From assembly GCA_020852865.1 (NCBI GenBank), contig JADYZZ010000059.1, forward strand, positions 1-64,000: DNA of 64,000 nt, in the 5' to 3' direction. Position numbers and translations under genes: made by a program. Below, in pieces: positions 38,839-49,105 of the stretch. Origin of the DNA: Rubrivivax sp. (GTDB lineage Bacteria > Pseudomonadota > Gammaproteobacteria > Burkholderiales > Burkholderiaceae_C). The notes under the pieces were generated by a model. That model was given only the letters and a program-made list of their open reading frames with translations. It did not search any database and was not told where the DNA came from. Each line of letters opens with the position of its first letter. Position 1 is the stretch's first letter.

Positions 38839-40086
38839 CTACTCGAACATCAGCTTGACGATGCCCTTCCAGCTCAGCAGCCGCCCGGGGTTCTGCGTCT
38901 CTTCGAGCACGCCGCTCATGCGCCCGAGGATGCGCGGGCTGGCATTGGCGCGCCAGACCACCAGGTCGGTGAGCCAGGGCCGATGGTTGACATGGCTCGC
39001 GAGTTCGTAGAGGTCGAACTTGGGCTTGATCGCCTGCAGCGCGGCCTCGTAGCGCGCACGCAGCGCGGCGTCGTCGTCGTCGCGTGCGGCGACGAGCGCA
39101 TCGGCTGCCAGCAGCCCGGTCTCGAGCGCCTTGCCGATGCCCTCGCCGCTGAACGCGTAGGTGCTGCCGGCGGCCTCGCCGGTGACGAGCAGCCCCGGGC
39201 GCGACCATTTCGCGCCGATGAGTGAACAGCGCAGCGGCGCACCCTTGAGCTCGCCTTGCGGGGCGCCGCCGGCCATCAGCTCGCGCGCCGGCGCGTAGAC
39301 CTCGCAGAACGCCTCGAAGAAGCGGCGCAGGTTCACGTCCTGCATGCGGCCCTTGCCGCGCGCGGTGCGCACATGGCTGCCGGTGAGCCCGGCGCCGATG
39401 TTGAACACGCCGCCCGGCCCGGGAAAGATCCAGCCGTAGCCGCCCTTCATGCGCGGGTGCCAGACGATCTGCAGCTGCGCGATGCGCCCGACCATCGCCT
39501 CGTTGCGGACGTAGCCGCGCAGCGCGACGCCGCTCGGGGTGTGGCGCTCGCACATGCCCGCGGCGATGAGCGCCTGCGGCACGGCGCCGGTGGCGATGAC
39601 GACCCAGCGCGCATGCACCGCGCGCGCACCGACGGCCGTCTTCAGGCGCGCGCCGACGACGCGGCCGCCTTCCTCGAGCGGCGCCTCGAAACGCACCGGC
39701 GTGGCCAGGCGCGCGCCGGCGCGCAGCGCATGGCGCACGAGGATGTGGTCGAGGCGGCGCCGCGGCAGCACCGACAGCGTGCCCGGCACGTCGCACCAGC
39801 GCCCGCGCGTGGCCACGCAGCGCACATGCGCCACCGGCTGCGCCTCGGCCGCCACCTCGTCGTACACGCCCAGGCGCCTGAGCGCCGCGTGCGCGTCGGG
39901 GATCAGGCCGTCGCCGCAGACCTTGTCGCGCGGGAAGTCGTGCTGGTCGACCAGCAGCACGTCGAAGCCGGCCGCGGCGAGCCGGCGCGCGCAGGCGCTT
40001 CCGGCGGGCCCGGCGCCGACCACCAGCACCTCGCAGCGATCGGGCAGGCCTGCATCGGCGTTCTCGGCGGCGGCGGCGGCGGACAT
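38839..40086 (-). CDS. FAD-dependent oxidoreductase, geranylgeranyl reductase-like family
   Basis: The product (415 residues) is a flavoprotein with the dinucleotide fold CEVLVVGAGPAGSACARRLAA, followed by FPRDKVCGDGLIP, the family's conserved second motif. GYGWIFPGPGGVFNIGAGL and LLVTGEAAGSTYAFSGEGI give the FAD-binding third motif. These fit the geranylgeranyl reductase/digeranylgeranylglycerophospholipid reductase-like group (COG0644), which reduces isoprenoid double bonds, but members have many roles. It starts with ATG at 40086 and is divergent from the DksA-like gene. Confidence 0.88.
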   Translation of the reverse strand: MSAAAAAENADAGLPDRCEVLVVGAGPAGSACARRLAAAGFDVLLVDQHDFPRDKVCGDGLIPDAHAALRRLGVYDEVAAEAQPVAHVRCVATRGRWCDVPGTLSVLPRRRLDHILVRHALRAGARLATPVRFEAPLEEGGRVVGARLKTAVGARAVHARWVVIATGAVPQALIAAGMCERHTPSGVALRGYVRNEAMVGRIAQLQIVWHPRMKGGYGWIFPGPGGVFNIGAGLTGSHVRTARGKGRMQDVNLRRFFEAFCEVYAPARELMAGGAPQGELKGAPLRCSLIGAKWSRPGLLVTGEAAGSTYAFSGEGIGKALETGLLAADALVAARDDDDAALRARYEAALQAIKPKFDLYELASHVNHRPWLTDLVVWRANASPRILGRMSGVLEETQNPGRLLSWKGIVKLMFE

Positions 40087-40186
40087 GGGCGCGCGATTGT
40101 AGGGAGCGCGGCAGGGGCATTGACCCGCCTCAAGGCGCCGGCCGGTGCCGGCTCGCATGATGGTCCGGACTTCGGAGCATCCCACC

Positions 40187-40570
40187 ATGACTGCCCCCTC
40201 GAGCGTCGTGCAACGCGAGCGTCTGCGCGCCGAACTGCAACAGCGCCGGCAGCGTGCGGGCAGCCGGCTGGACGAGTTGTCGGCGGCGAACGCACGCACG
40301 GAGAACGTGCACGAGGTGTTGAGCCAGGACGCCGACGAACCTTCGCAGCGCGAGGACGAGCGCGCCATCGGCATCGCGCTGGGCGACATCGACCGCGCCG
40401 AACTCGCCGAGATCGACGCCGCGCTGCGGCGCATGGACGAAGACCGCTACGGCCTGTGCATCGAGTGCGAGAACGACATCCCGTTCGAGCGCCTGCAGGC
40501 CGAGCCCGCCGCGCTGCGCTGCGTGGCCTGCGAAGAGCGCCACGAGGCGGCACGGCGCCGCCGCGCCTGA
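40187..40570 (+). CDS. DksA/TraR-family zinc finger protein
   Basis: The product (127 residues) has an N-terminal coiled coil (about residues 8-85, rich in Arg, Glu and Ala) and a C-terminal zinc finger with CIEC and CVAC, four cysteines in the family position. DksA-like proteins bind the RNA polymerase secondary channel. The acidic residues DEPSQREDERA could lie near the coiled-coil tip, and the canonical DxxDxA motif of DksA is not visible, so it may be a divergent paralogue rather than DksA itself. The ATG at 40187 lies 100 bases from the divergent oxidoreductase start. Confidence 0.85.
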   Translation: MTAPSSVVQRERLRAELQQRRQRAGSRLDELSAANARTENVHEVLSQDADEPSQREDERAIGIALGDIDRAELAEIDAALRRMDEDRYGLCIECENDIPFERLQAEPAALRCVACEERHEAARRRRA

Positions 40571-40612
40571 GCCGCGCAGCGTGCGGGCCGCGGTCTGCGC
40601 CGCGCGCGGGCT

Positions 40613-42853
40613 TCAGCCCGCGGCCTTGACCTTCAGCCGCCAGGCGTGCAGCAGCGGCTCGGTGTAGCCGCTGGGCTGTTCCTTGCCCTTGAACACGAGA
40701 TCGAGCGCGGCCTGCAAGGCGGCGCTGGTCTTGTCGCGGCCGGCCATCGGGCGGTACAGCGGGTCGCCCGCGTTCTGCTGATCCACCACCTTGGCCATGC
40801 GGGCGAAGCTCGCGCGCACCTGCGGCTCGCTCACGATGCCGTGCTGCAGCCAGTTGGCGATGTGCTGGCTGCTGATGCGCAGCGTGGCGCGGTCTTCCAT
40901 CAGGCCGACGTCGTGGATGTCGGGCACCTTGGAGCAGCCCACACCCTGGTCGACCCAGCGCACCACGTAGCCGAGGATGCCCTGCACGTTGTTGTCGAGC
41001 TCCTGCTGGCGCTCCTCGGCGCTCCAGGACGCCTTGCGGTCGACCGGCACGCTCAGCAGGCCGGCCAGCAGCTCCTCGCGCAGCGCCTGGCGGTCGGCGC
41101 CGGCAGCAGCCTTCTCGAGCGCCTTCTGCACCTTGAACACGTCCACCTGGTGGTAGTGCAGCGCATGCAGCGTCGCTGCCGTCGGGCTGGGCACCCAGGC
41201 GGTGTTGGCACCGGCGCGCGGGTGCGCGATCTTCTGCTCGAGCATGGCCCGCATCAGGTCGGGCATGGCCCACATGCCCTTGCCGATCTGGGCCTTGCCG
41301 CGCAGCCCGCACTGCAGGCCCACCAGCACGTTGTTGCGTTCGTAGGCGGCGATCCATTCGCTGGACTTCATGTCGCCCTTGCGCCGCATCGGCCCGGCGA
41401 GCATCGACGTGTGCATCTCGTCGCCGGTGCGGTCGAGGAAGCCGGTGTTGATGAAGGCCACGCGGTCGGCGGCCGCGGCGATGCAGGCCTCGAGGTTGAT
41501 GCTGGTGCGGCGCTCCTCGTCCATGATGCCGAGCTTGACGGTGGCCGGTGCCAGGCCGAGCAGCCGCTCGACGCGATCGAACAGTTCGACGGCAAACGCC
41601 ACCTCGGCCGGCCCGTGCATCTTGGGCTTGACGATGTAGATGCTGCCGCGCCGGCTGTTGCGCACCGCGCCGGCGCCGGGCTTGCCGCTGCGCGGATCGA
41701 CGGTGAGGCCGGCGAGGTCGTGCAGCGCGATCGCGGTGGTCACCACCGCGTCGAGGATGCCCTCGGGAATCTCGCGTCCGGCCTCGCCCCAGAGGATGGC
41801 CGGATTCGTCATCAGGTGGCCGACGTTGCGCACGAACAGCAGCGAGCGCCCGTGCAGCGCCACGTCTTCGCCGCGCGGGCCGGTGTAATGGCGGTCGGGG
41901 TTGAGGCCGCGCACGAAGCTGGTCGTGCCCTTGTGCACCCGCTCGGTGAGCGTGCCCTTCAGGATGCCGAGCCAGTTGCGGTAGGCGTGCACCTTGTCCT
42001 CGGCGTCGACCACGGCCACCGAGTCCTCGAGGTCGAGGATGGTCGACAGCGCCGCCTCGAGCACGAGGTCGGCCACGCCGGCCGCGTCGGCCTTGCCGAT
42101 CGGGTGCGCGCGGTCGATGCGGATGTCCAGGTGCAGGCCGTGGTGCGAGAGCAGCACCGCCGAAGGCGCGCCCGTCTCGCCCTGGAAGCCGACGAACTGC
42201 GCCGGGTTCGCAAGGCCGACGGCCTTGCCGTCGCGCAGCGTGACCTGCAGGTTGTTGTCGACCACGCGGTAGGCGGTGGCGTCCAGGTGCGAGCCCTTCG
42301 CGAGCGGCACGCAGCGGTCGAGCACGTGGCGCGCGTACTCGATGACCTTGGCGCCGCGCAGCGGGTTGTAGGCCGCACCGTCGGGGCCGGTCTTCGTGGC
42401 ACCGTCGTCTTCGGACAGCACGTCGGTGCCGTACAGCGCGTCGTACAGGCTGCCCCAGCGTGCGTTGGCCGCATTGAGCGCGTAACGCGCGTTGGTGATC
42501 GGCACCACCAGCTGCGGCCCGGCCTGCAGCGCGAGCTCGGCGTCGACGTTCTTCGTCGTCGCCCGCGCCCGGGCCGGCGGCGGCACGAGATAGCCGATCT
42601 TCTCGAGGAAGGTGCGGTACCTCTTCGGCGCGCGGATCGGGCCCGGGTTGGCGCGGTGCCAGGCGTCGATCTCGGCCTGCAGCCGCTCGCGCTCGGCCAG
42701 CAGCGCGGCGTTCTTCGGCGCGAGGTCGCGCACGAGCGCGTCGAAGCCGCGCCAGAACGCGTCGCGTTCGATGCCGGTTCCCGGCAGCACCTCGGCGTCG
42801 ATGAAACGCACGAGCGGGTCGGCGACTTGCAGGCTGTGGATCGGGGTGCGCAT
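40613..42853 (-). CDS. glcB: Malate synthase G
   Basis: Malate synthase G (746 residues, normal length for the single-chain enzyme) condenses glyoxylate and acetyl-CoA to malate. Typical segments are [34 protein letters not shown] (acidic magnesium site region), [29 protein letters not shown] and the C-terminal catalytic-base region [17 protein letters not shown]. The start ATG at 42853 follows GGAG. The HAD hydrolase gene lies 21 bases upstream in the same direction. A glyoxylate source may be glycolate oxidation or the glyoxylate shunt; no other shunt gene is in the window. Confidence 0.97.
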   Translation of the reverse strand: MRTPIHSLQVADPLVRFIDAEVLPGTGIERDAFWRGFDALVRDLAPKNAALLAERERLQAEIDAWHRANPGPIRAPKRYRTFLEKIGYLVPPPARARATTKNVDAELALQAGPQLVVPITNARYALNAANARWGSLYDALYGTDVLSEDDGATKTGPDGAAYNPLRGAKVIEYARHVLDRCVPLAKGSHLDATAYRVVDNNLQVTLRDGKAVGLANPAQFVGFQGETGAPSAVLLSHHGLHLDIRIDRAHPIGKADAAGVADLVLEAALSTILDLEDSVAVVDAEDKVHAYRNWLGILKGTLTERVHKGTTSFVRGLNPDRHYTGPRGEDVALHGRSLLFVRNVGHLMTNPAILWGEAGREIPEGILDAVVTTAIALHDLAGLTVDPRSGKPGAGAVRNSRRGSIYIVKPKMHGPAEVAFAVELFDRVERLLGLAPATVKLGIMDEERRTSINLEACIAAAADRVAFINTGFLDRTGDEMHTSMLAGPMRRKGDMKSSEWIAAYERNNVLVGLQCGLRGKAQIGKGMWAMPDLMRAMLEQKIAHPRAGANTAWVPSPTAATLHALHYHQVDVFKVQKALEKAAAGADRQALREELLAGLLSVPVDRKASWSAEERQQELDNNVQGILGYVVRWVDQGVGCSKVPDIHDVGLMEDRATLRISSQHIANWLQHGIVSEPQVRASFARMAKVVDQQNAGDPLYRPMAGRDKTSAALQAALDLVFKGKEQPSGYTEPLLHAWRLKVKAAG

Positions 42854-42874
42854 GAGGAGCTCCGCGGAGTGGTT

Positions 42875-43555
42875 TCAGGGGAAGAAGGCAAGCACGTCAC
42901 GCAGGCTGCGGCCGCTGTGCGTGGGCTCGGTGCCCAGGCGCTCGGGCGGCATGCCGCTGCGGTTGAGCCACAGCGTGGTGTAGCCGAACCAGGTGGCGCC
43001 GACGGCGTCCCAGCCGTTGCTGCTGACGAACAGGATGTCGCGCGCGGGCAGACCGAGCGCGGCCGGGCCGAGCGCGTAGGCGGCCGGGTCGGTCTTGTAG
43101 CGGCGCACGGCCTGCACGCTGAGCAGCGGGTCGAGCAGCGCGGCCAGGCCGGCGCTCCTGACGGCCACGGCCAGCATGTCCGGGTCGCCGTTGCTGAGGA
43201 CGCCGGCGCGCACGCCGCGGCGCCCGAGCTCCTCGAGCACCTCGCGGTTCTCGGGGAAGGACGACAGGTGGCGGTACTGGTTCATCAGCTGCGCTTCGGC
43301 GCGCGCGTCGAGCGCCTGGCCCAGCCGCTCGGCGGCGAAGTGCAGCGCGGCGCGCGTGAGCTCCCAGAACGGTCGATAGCGCGCGCCGTCGCCCGCGCTC
43401 AACGTCACCAGGCGCGTGTATTCGATCTGCTTGTCGCGCCACAGCAGCGCCAGTCGTTCGCCGGAGCCCGGGAACAACTGCTCGGCCAGCAGCCCGACGC
43501 TGTAGACGTCGAACAGCGTGCCGTAGGCATCGAACAGCACCGCCTTGGGCTTCAT
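42875..43555 (-). CDS. HAD-superfamily hydrolase, haloacid dehalogenase type II
   Basis: The product (226 residues) is a cytoplasmic HAD hydrolase. The nucleophile is Asp9 in AVLFDAYGTLFDVYS, a second motif is VLSNGDPDML, and the last motifs are FVSSNGWDAVGATWFGY. LSAGDGARYRPFWELT and the SSNGWD motif fit L-2-haloacid dehalogenases, which convert 2-haloacids to hydroxyacids, though the real substrate may differ. It is probably co-transcribed with glcB downstream and is divergent from the LysR gene. Confidence 0.88.
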   Translation of the reverse strand: MKPKAVLFDAYGTLFDVYSVGLLAEQLFPGSGERLALLWRDKQIEYTRLVTLSAGDGARYRPFWELTRAALHFAAERLGQALDARAEAQLMNQYRHLSSFPENREVLEELGRRGVRAGVLSNGDPDMLAVAVRSAGLAALLDPLLSVQAVRRYKTDPAAYALGPAALGLPARDILFVSSNGWDAVGATWFGYTTLWLNRSGMPPERLGTEPTHSGRSLRDVLAFFP

Positions 43556-43640
43556 CGGCGCGACTCTATTCGATACACGGCAACCTATTAACTGCAGGCA
43601 GCGCGCTGGATTTGTGCCTTCGACACGCATAATCCGACGG
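43556..43640. promoter_or_regulatory. Divergent promoter region between HAD-glcB and LysR gene
   Basis: This 85-base gap is relatively AT-rich, with CTATTCGATACACGG and ACCTATTAACTG. On the plus strand CATAAT (43628-43633) is 7 bases ahead of the LysR ATG, which could mean a leaderless transcript. A LysR operator would be expected here, but I could not settle on one inverted repeat. Confidence 0.4.
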
Positions 43641-44585
43641 ATGGACCGGCTCAAGCAGATCGAGACCTTCGTCGCCGTGGCCAACCGGGGCAGCCTCACC
43701 GCGGCCGCGCAGGCCGAAGGGGTGGCGCCGGCCGTGATCGGGCGGCGCATCGACGGGCTCGAGGAGCGGCTGGGCGTCAAGCTGCTCGTGCGCACGACGC
43801 GACGCATCACGCTCACGCACGAGGGCAGTGCCTTCCTCGAGAGCAGCCAGCGCCTGCTCGCCGATCTGGCCAACGCCGAGGCCAGCGTCAGCGCCGGCGG
43901 AGTCAAGGCGAGCGGTCACCTGCGCATCACCGCACCGGCCGGGTTCGGGCGGCGACACGTCGCGCCGCTGGTGCCCGCCTTCCTGGCCCAGCACCGCGAC
44001 GTCAGCCTGAGCCTGAACCTGAGCGATCGCGTCGTCGACATCGTCAACGAGGGCTTCGACTGCGCCATCCGCGTCGGCGAGCTGCCCGATTCGAGCCTGG
44101 TGTCGGTGCGGCTGGCAGACAACCGGCGCCGCTGCGTGGCCGCGCCCGAATACCTGGCCCGCGCCGGCACGCCGCACACGCCGGCCGAACTGGCCCGCCA
44201 CGAATGCCTGACGCTCAGCTCCGAGGCCAGCCAGACGCGGGGCTGGGCCTTCGCGGTGGCGGGCGAGCTCACCCACCTGCGCCCGGGCGGGCGGCTCGAC
44301 TGCAGCGACGGCCAGGTCCTGCACGAGTGGTGCCTCGCGGGCCTGGGCATCGCCTGGCGCAGCACCTGGGAGGTCGAGCGCGACCTCGCCTGCGGGCGGC
44401 TGGTGGCCGTGCTAGAGGATTACGCGGCGCCGCCCAACGGCATCTATGCCGTGTTCCCGCAGCGCCGGCTGCTGCCCTTGCGCGTGCGGCTGTGGATCGA
44501 CTTCGTCAAGCACCTGTACGGCGACGCGCAATACTGGAGCGGGGCGACGCCGACCGGCGTCACGGCACAGTCGGCGCAACCCTGA
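43641..44585 (+). CDS. LysR-family transcriptional regulator
   Basis: The product (314 residues) has an N-terminal winged-helix domain MDRLKQIETFVAVANRGSLTAAAQAEGVA with the usual helix-turn-helix up to about residue 60, and a C-terminal periplasmic-binding-protein-like effector domain with RITAPAGFGRRHVAPLVPAFLA. It is divergently placed next to HAD and glcB, so it likely senses a metabolite linked to glyoxylate or haloacid metabolism. The effector is unknown. Start ATG at 43641 gives the standard LysR N-terminus. Confidence 0.92.
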   Translation: MDRLKQIETFVAVANRGSLTAAAQAEGVAPAVIGRRIDGLEERLGVKLLVRTTRRITLTHEGSAFLESSQRLLADLANAEASVSAGGVKASGHLRITAPAGFGRRHVAPLVPAFLAQHRDVSLSLNLSDRVVDIVNEGFDCAIRVGELPDSSLVSVRLADNRRRCVAAPEYLARAGTPHTPAELARHECLTLSSEASQTRGWAFAVAGELTHLRPGGRLDCSDGQVLHEWCLAGLGIAWRSTWEVERDLACGRLVAVLEDYAAPPNGIYAVFPQRRLLPLRVRLWIDFVKHLYGDAQYWSGATPTGVTAQSAQP

Positions 44586-44587
44586 GG

Positions 44588-44608
44588 GCGCCGCCCCGAA
44601 GGCGGCGC
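44588..44608 (+). terminator. Hairpin after the LysR gene
   Basis: GCGCCGCC pairs with GGCGGCGC (8 bp) around CCGAA, starting 3 bases after the LysR stop codon. There is no U-run, so termination strength is uncertain. Confidence 0.4.
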
Positions 44609-44660
44609 GCGCGGCCGCACCGCCCCCGGCAAGAGTTCGTGCTCCTGAAGCCAGGAATCA

Positions 44661-44689
44661 AGCCCGCGCGGCTCATGTTTCCGCGGGCT
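44661..44689 (-). terminator. Hairpin downstream of psiF
   Basis: AGCCCGCG (44661-44668) pairs with CGCGGGCT (44682-44689), giving an 8-bp stem with a 13-base loop. It is 31 bases beyond the psiF stop, and on the minus strand it is followed by TTGATTCCTGG, a weakly U-rich sequence. It may be the psiF terminator. Confidence 0.4.
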
Positions 44690-44720
44690 CAGGCGAGGCC
44701 GCCGCGCGGGCGGCCTGCGT

Positions 44721-44990
44721 TCACTTCTTCGCCTTCTTCTCGTCGGCCGTGCACTTCTTGACGAAGCTGTTGCGCGCGGCGCCGGCGAGCTTCTTCTCGT
44801 CGGCCTGCGCCACACAGGCGGCGCTCGGCGCGGCCGCGGCGTCGTTCTCGCACTTCTTGAGGAAGCTGGTCCGCGCGGCGCCGGCGAGCTTCTTCTCGTC
44901 GGCCTGCTTCTCGCAATCGGCGTTGGCGGCGAACGCGTGGCCGGCAAACAGGCCCAGCGTGACGGCGGCGAGCGTGATCAGCTCTCTCAT
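44721..44990 (-). CDS. PsiF-repeat protein
   Basis: The product (89 residues) has a signal peptide (MRELITLAAVTLGLFAGHAFA) and two PsiF repeats, CEKQADEKKLAGAARTSFLKKC and a second copy ending in FVKKC, each with a cysteine at both ends. The two copies are nearly identical in the KKLAGAAR part. PsiF is a phosphate-starvation-inducible exported protein of unknown function in E. coli. GAGGAG lies before the ATG at 44990. The next 170 bases to the kinase gene hold no gene. Confidence 0.88.
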   Translation of the reverse strand: MRELITLAAVTLGLFAGHAFAANADCEKQADEKKLAGAARTSFLKKCENDAAAAPSAACVAQADEKKLAGAARNSFVKKCTADEKKAKK

Positions 44991-45160
44991 CGTGGACTCC
45001 TCGTCTCGTGTTGGCGTGCCGCGTCCGATTGCACCCGACAAGGCGCGGCGCGACAAGGCGGCAAACGCGACGGCGATGCGGTGTGCCGACAGTGCTTACC
45101 CGCATGCGGCGGCGTGCGCGCCGGCGCGCCTGCCGGCGCACCCGGCAGCGCCGGCACGGC

Positions 45161-46522
45161 TCACAGCACGCGCCGCGGGTGCGCGATCGCCTCGTGCGCG
45201 GCATGCAGCCGCCGCACGAGCACGCGGATGAAGGCCTTGTCGAACAGGTGGCGCGTGCCGAGCGACAGCTGCCCCAGCGTCTCGGGCGTGAACGACACCG
45301 TGGTCGTGGGCTGCGCGACGAGGATGTCGACCGAATGCACGCGCAGCTCGGGGTTCGGCGCCAGGTAGGCCATCTCGCCCACCGAGGTGCCGGCGGCCAG
45401 CGTCGCCACCGAACGCCCGTCGCGGTACACCTGCACCTGGCCCTGCGTGATGATGTGGAAGCTGTCGCCGGTCTCGCCCTTGCGGTACAGCGCCTGGCCG
45501 AAGCCGTGCCGCTGCCAGCGCGCGCGGTGCACCACCTCCCACAGCTCGACGTCGCCGAACTCGGCAAAGAACTCGAGCGAGCGCAGCAGCGTGAAGCGCT
45601 CGGAATCGAGCACCTGCTTGAGCACGCCGCCCGCGGCCGGACGCTCGCGCGCCAGCGCCGAGAGCGCGTCGGCGAAAGCGTCCCAGTCGGCCGGACGCGC
45701 GTCACGCTCCTTGGCCAGCGCGGCGTGGACGAGCGCGGCCAGGCGCTCGGGCACGCCTTCGCGCAGCCCGGCCAGCGGCGGCGGCGCGGCGTTGAAGATC
45801 TGGTACATGATCGCCTGCTGCTGCGTCGCGTCGAACGGCGGACGCCCGGCGATCAGGTGATAGAGCACCGCGGCCAGCGAATAGATGTCGGCACGGCAGT
45901 CGACCGGATCGCCGTCGAGCTGCTCGGGCGACATGTAGGCAAGCGAGCCGACGCGGTGCACCTGCGTGTGATCGGCGGCGAGGTTGAACACGCTGCCGAA
46001 GTCGGTGATCTTCACGTCGACCACCTGGGCGTCGTCGACGACGACCAGCAGGTTGGCGGGCTTGACGTCGCGGTGGATCAGACCCTGGCGGTAGCAGTAG
46101 CCCAGCGCCATCGCGCACTTGAAGCCGATTTCGACGATCTGTTCGATCGGCAGGAGCGCGTCGGCGCGGCAGTAGCGCCTGAGCGTCACGCCCGCAACGT
46201 ACTCCATCACCAGGTACGGCGCGACGTCGTCGGCCACCGCGTCGAGGATCTGCACCACGTTGGGATGCTGCAGCTGCCCGACCAGCGCCGCCTCCGAGGC
46301 GAAGAAGCGCTGCTGGAAATGCAGCTCGCGCGAGTCCACCAGCAAGCCGGTGCGCACGCGCTTGATCGCCACCTTCTGGTTGCGAAAGGGGTCGGTGGCG
46401 AGGAACACCTCGCTCGTCGCGCCCTCGCCGATCTTGGCCTCGACCAGGTACTTGCCGATGCGCTCGGGCAGCGGCAGGGCGGCGCCTGCGGCGGGGGCTA
46501 GGGAGAGGACTTGGGCGGTCAT
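45161..46522 (-). CDS. Eukaryotic-type Ser/Thr protein kinase fused to a cyclic-nucleotide-binding-like domain
   Basis: The product (453 residues) has a kinase domain at about 22-290: a glycine loop IGEGATSEVF, Lys54 in VAIKRV, catalytic Asp152 in LIHRDVKPANLL, Asp174 in ITDFGS, and an activation segment GSLAYMSPEQL. All catalytic residues are intact. The C-terminal part (about 315-440) resembles a cNMP-binding barrel, with LYRKGETGDSFHIITQGQVQVY and VGEMAYLAP, but lacks the usual arginine-alanine pair of the phosphate-binding cassette. It may sense a different ligand. It is divergent from argS; no phosphatase or known target gene adjoins it. Confidence 0.9.
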   Translation of the reverse strand: MTAQVLSLAPAAGAALPLPERIGKYLVEAKIGEGATSEVFLATDPFRNQKVAIKRVRTGLLVDSRELHFQQRFFASEAALVGQLQHPNVVQILDAVADDVAPYLVMEYVAGVTLRRYCRADALLPIEQIVEIGFKCAMALGYCYRQGLIHRDVKPANLLVVVDDAQVVDVKITDFGSVFNLAADHTQVHRVGSLAYMSPEQLDGDPVDCRADIYSLAAVLYHLIAGRPPFDATQQQAIMYQIFNAAPPPLAGLREGVPERLAALVHAALAKERDARPADWDAFADALSALARERPAAGGVLKQVLDSERFTLLRSLEFFAEFGDVELWEVVHRARWQRHGFGQALYRKGETGDSFHIITQGQVQVYRDGRSVATLAAGTSVGEMAYLAPNPELRVHSVDILVAQPTTTVSFTPETLGQLSLGTRHLFDKAFIRVLVRRLHAAHEAIAHPRRVL

Positions 46523-46686
46523 GGGGGGCCTCGGGCCGCCGATGGTGCCGCGGCCGGTGTCGCGCCGAAGGCCCGAACAGCGAGGCCTTGTCTGCGCATT
46601 CCCGGTCGGACCCGCGCGCTGCCGACGGCTGCTGCAGCGCGGCGTGCCGGGCCGGTCGGCACGGCAGGCCCCCATAGAATCCGCCG

Positions 46687-48396
46687 ATGATCCGAGCCAA
46701 GCAGGAACTGCTGCAGGCGCTGCAGGCGGCGCTGGCCGAACTGAGCGCGACGCTGGGCGTCGCGCCGCCTCCGGCTGCATTCGAGTCGCCCAGGCAGGCC
46801 GCGCACGGCGATCTGGCCGTCACCGCGGCGATGCCGATGGCGCGCGCGGCACGCACGAACCCGCGTGAGCTGGCGCACCGCCTGGTCGATCTGCTCGGGC
46901 GCCAGCCGGCCTTCGAGCGCTGGGTGAGCGGCCTCGAGATCGCCGGCCCCGGCTTCGTCAACCTGCGCCTGGCGAGCGCCGCGCGGCAGGCGGTGGTGGC
47001 CGAAGTGCTGACCGCGGCTGCAGGCTACGGCCGCGCCGCGGCGAGCGGCCGGCGCGTGATGGTCGAATTCGTCTCGGCCAACCCGACCGGGCCGCTGCAT
47101 GTCGGCCACGGCCGCAACGCCGCGCTCGGCGACAGCATCGGCAACCTGCTCGAGGCCCAGGGCGACGAGGTGCACCGCGAGTTCTATTACAACGACGCGG
47201 GCGTGCAGATCCAGACGCTGGCGCTGTCGACGCAGGCGCGTCTGCGCGGGCTGGCCCCGGGCGACGCCGACTGGCCCGCCGAGGCCTACAACGGCGAATA
47301 CATCGCCGACATCGCCGCCGACTTCGCGGCCCGCAAGACGGTGCACGCCGACGACCGCAGCTACACCGCGAGCGGCGACATCGACGATCTCGACGGGATC
47401 CGCCAGTTCGCCGTGGCCTACCTGCGCCACGAGCAGGACCTCGACCTGCGGGCCTTCGGCGTGCGCTTCGACCAGTACTACCTCGAAAGCAGCCTGTACA
47501 CGAGCGGCCGCGTCGAGGCCACGGTGCGCGCTCTGGTGGCCGCGGGCAAGACCCACGAGCGCGACGGCGCGCTGTGGCTGCGCAGCACCGAGTACGGAGA
47601 CGACAAGGACCGCGTGATGCGCAAGTCCGACGGCACCTACACGTATTTCGTGCCCGACGTGGCCTACCACGTGGCGAAGTTCGAGCGCGGCTACGCCAAG
47701 GTGATCAACGTGCAGGGCAGCGACCACCACGGCACGGTGGCGCGGGTGCGCGCCGGGCTGCAGGCGCTGGCGATCGGCATCCCGGCGGGCTACCCCGACT
47801 ACGCGCTGTACAAGATGATCACGGTGATGAAGGGCGGTCAGGAGGTCAAGATCTCCAAGCGCGCCGGCAGCTACGTCACGCTGCGCGACCTCGTCGAATG
47901 GACGAGCCGCGACGCGGTGCGCTTCTTCCTCGCCAGCCGCAAGGCCGACACCGAGTTCGTCTTCGACGTCGACCTCGCGCTCAAGGCCGCCGACGACAAT
48001 CCGGTCTTCTACGTCCAGTACGCCCATGCCCGCATCTGCTCGGTGCTGGCGCAATACGGCGGCCGGCGCGACTTCGCCGGGGCCGACCTGGCTCGCCTGA
48101 ACGCCCCCACCGAAGCGGCCCTGATGCTCGAGCTGGGCGCCTACCCCGAAATGCTGGCGCGCGCTGCGGCCGAACTGGCGCCGCACGACGTCGCCTTCTA
48201 CCTGCGCGGCCTGGCGGCCGCCTTCCACGCCTACTACGCCAGCGAGCGCCTCCTCGTCGACGACGCCGAGCTGGCGCGCGCACGCATGGCGTTGCTCGCG
48301 GCAACGGCCCTGGTGCTGCGCAACGCGCTCGGCGTGCTCGGCGTCTCGGCGCCGGAGTCGATGGTGCGCGCGCCGGCGGCCGAGGTGCCGGCATGA
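46687..48396 (+). CDS. argS: Arginyl-tRNA synthetase
   Basis: ArgRS (569 residues) charges tRNA-Arg as a class I synthetase. The HIGH motif is HVGHGR within [15 protein letters not shown], and the KMSKS equivalent is [15 protein letters not shown]. The N-terminal Add-1 domain for the tRNA D-loop precedes them, and the C-terminal anticodon-binding helical domain ends near VLGVSAP. The ATG at 46687 has no obvious Shine-Dalgarno sequence. The stop overlaps the ATG of the SPOR gene (ATGA), and the argS-SPOR-dsbA order is typical of Burkholderiales. Confidence 0.97.
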   Translation: MIRAKQELLQALQAALAELSATLGVAPPPAAFESPRQAAHGDLAVTAAMPMARAARTNPRELAHRLVDLLGRQPAFERWVSGLEIAGPGFVNLRLASAARQAVVAEVLTAAAGYGRAAASGRRVMVEFVSANPTGPLHVGHGRNAALGDSIGNLLEAQGDEVHREFYYNDAGVQIQTLALSTQARLRGLAPGDADWPAEAYNGEYIADIAADFAARKTVHADDRSYTASGDIDDLDGIRQFAVAYLRHEQDLDLRAFGVRFDQYYLESSLYTSGRVEATVRALVAAGKTHERDGALWLRSTEYGDDKDRVMRKSDGTYTYFVPDVAYHVAKFERGYAKVINVQGSDHHGTVARVRAGLQALAIGIPAGYPDYALYKMITVMKGGQEVKISKRAGSYVTLRDLVEWTSRDAVRFFLASRKADTEFVFDVDLALKAADDNPVFYVQYAHARICSVLAQYGGRRDFAGADLARLNAPTEAALMLELGAYPEMLARAAAELAPHDVAFYLRGLAAAFHAYYASERLLVDDAELARARMALLAATALVLRNALGVLGVSAPESMVRAPAAEVPA

Positions 48397-49034
48397 AGCC
48401 GCGACGCGGGGCCTTCGTCGTCGGCCTGGTGATCGGCCTGCTGCTCGGGCTGGCCATCGCGCTCGGCGTGGCCCTGTACATCACCAAGGCGCCGGTGCCC
48501 TTCCTCAACAAGGTGCCCGGACGCACCGCGGAGCAGGACAACGCCGAGGCCGAGCGCAACAAGAACTGGGACCCGAACGCGCCGCTGGGCAGCAAGCTGC
48601 CGGCGCGGCCGCAGGCAGCGGCGTCCGAGGCCGGTACTGCGGCCAGCGCGGCTGCCGGCGGGATCGCCGGAAACGTCGCCGGGGCCGGTGTGTCGCCGCC
48701 GCCCGCGGCTGCGCGCACGACGCCGGATGCGGCCGCCATCGTGCCCGGTGCAGCGGCGCCCGCGGCGCCGCGATCCGCCGCGCCCGGGGTCGATCCCTTC
48801 ACGTACTTCGTGCAGGCCGGCGCGTTCACGCGCAGCGACGATGCCGAGCAGCAGAAGGCGCAGCTCGCCCTCCTCGGCCTGAACGCCAAGGTGAGCGAGC
48901 GCGAACAGGCCGGACGCACCGTGCATCGCGTGCGCGTCGGGCCGTTCCCGACGCGCGACGAGGCCGACGCGCTGCAGCTCAAGCTGCAGGAAGCCGGAGT
49001 GGAAGCGCAGATCGTTCGCGTCGAGAGGCAGTAA
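48393..49034 (+). CDS. SPOR-domain protein (FtsN-like)
   Basis: The product (213 residues) has an N-terminal membrane anchor ([24 protein letters not shown]), a long Ala/Pro-rich periplasmic linker (about residues 45-130), and a C-terminal SPOR domain with [19 protein letters not shown] and [14 protein letters not shown]. It resembles FtsN-type division proteins that bind septal peptidoglycan. Its start overlaps the argS stop by 4 nt, so the pair is translated together. Function is inferred from domains and position. Confidence 0.9.
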   Translation: MKPRRGAFVVGLVIGLLLGLAIALGVALYITKAPVPFLNKVPGRTAEQDNAEAERNKNWDPNAPLGSKLPARPQAAASEAGTAASAAAGGIAGNVAGAGVSPPPAAARTTPDAAAIVPGAAAPAAPRSAAPGVDPFTYFVQAGAFTRSDDAEQQKAQLALLGLNAKVSEREQAGRTVHRVRVGPFPTRDEADALQLKLQEAGVEAQIVRVERQ

Positions 49035-49105
49035 GCGGCGGCGGAACCAAGCGCGCCGCGCCGGATCGCACCCGATCGCCGGCGAGCGATGAAAGGGCCC
49101 AGCAG

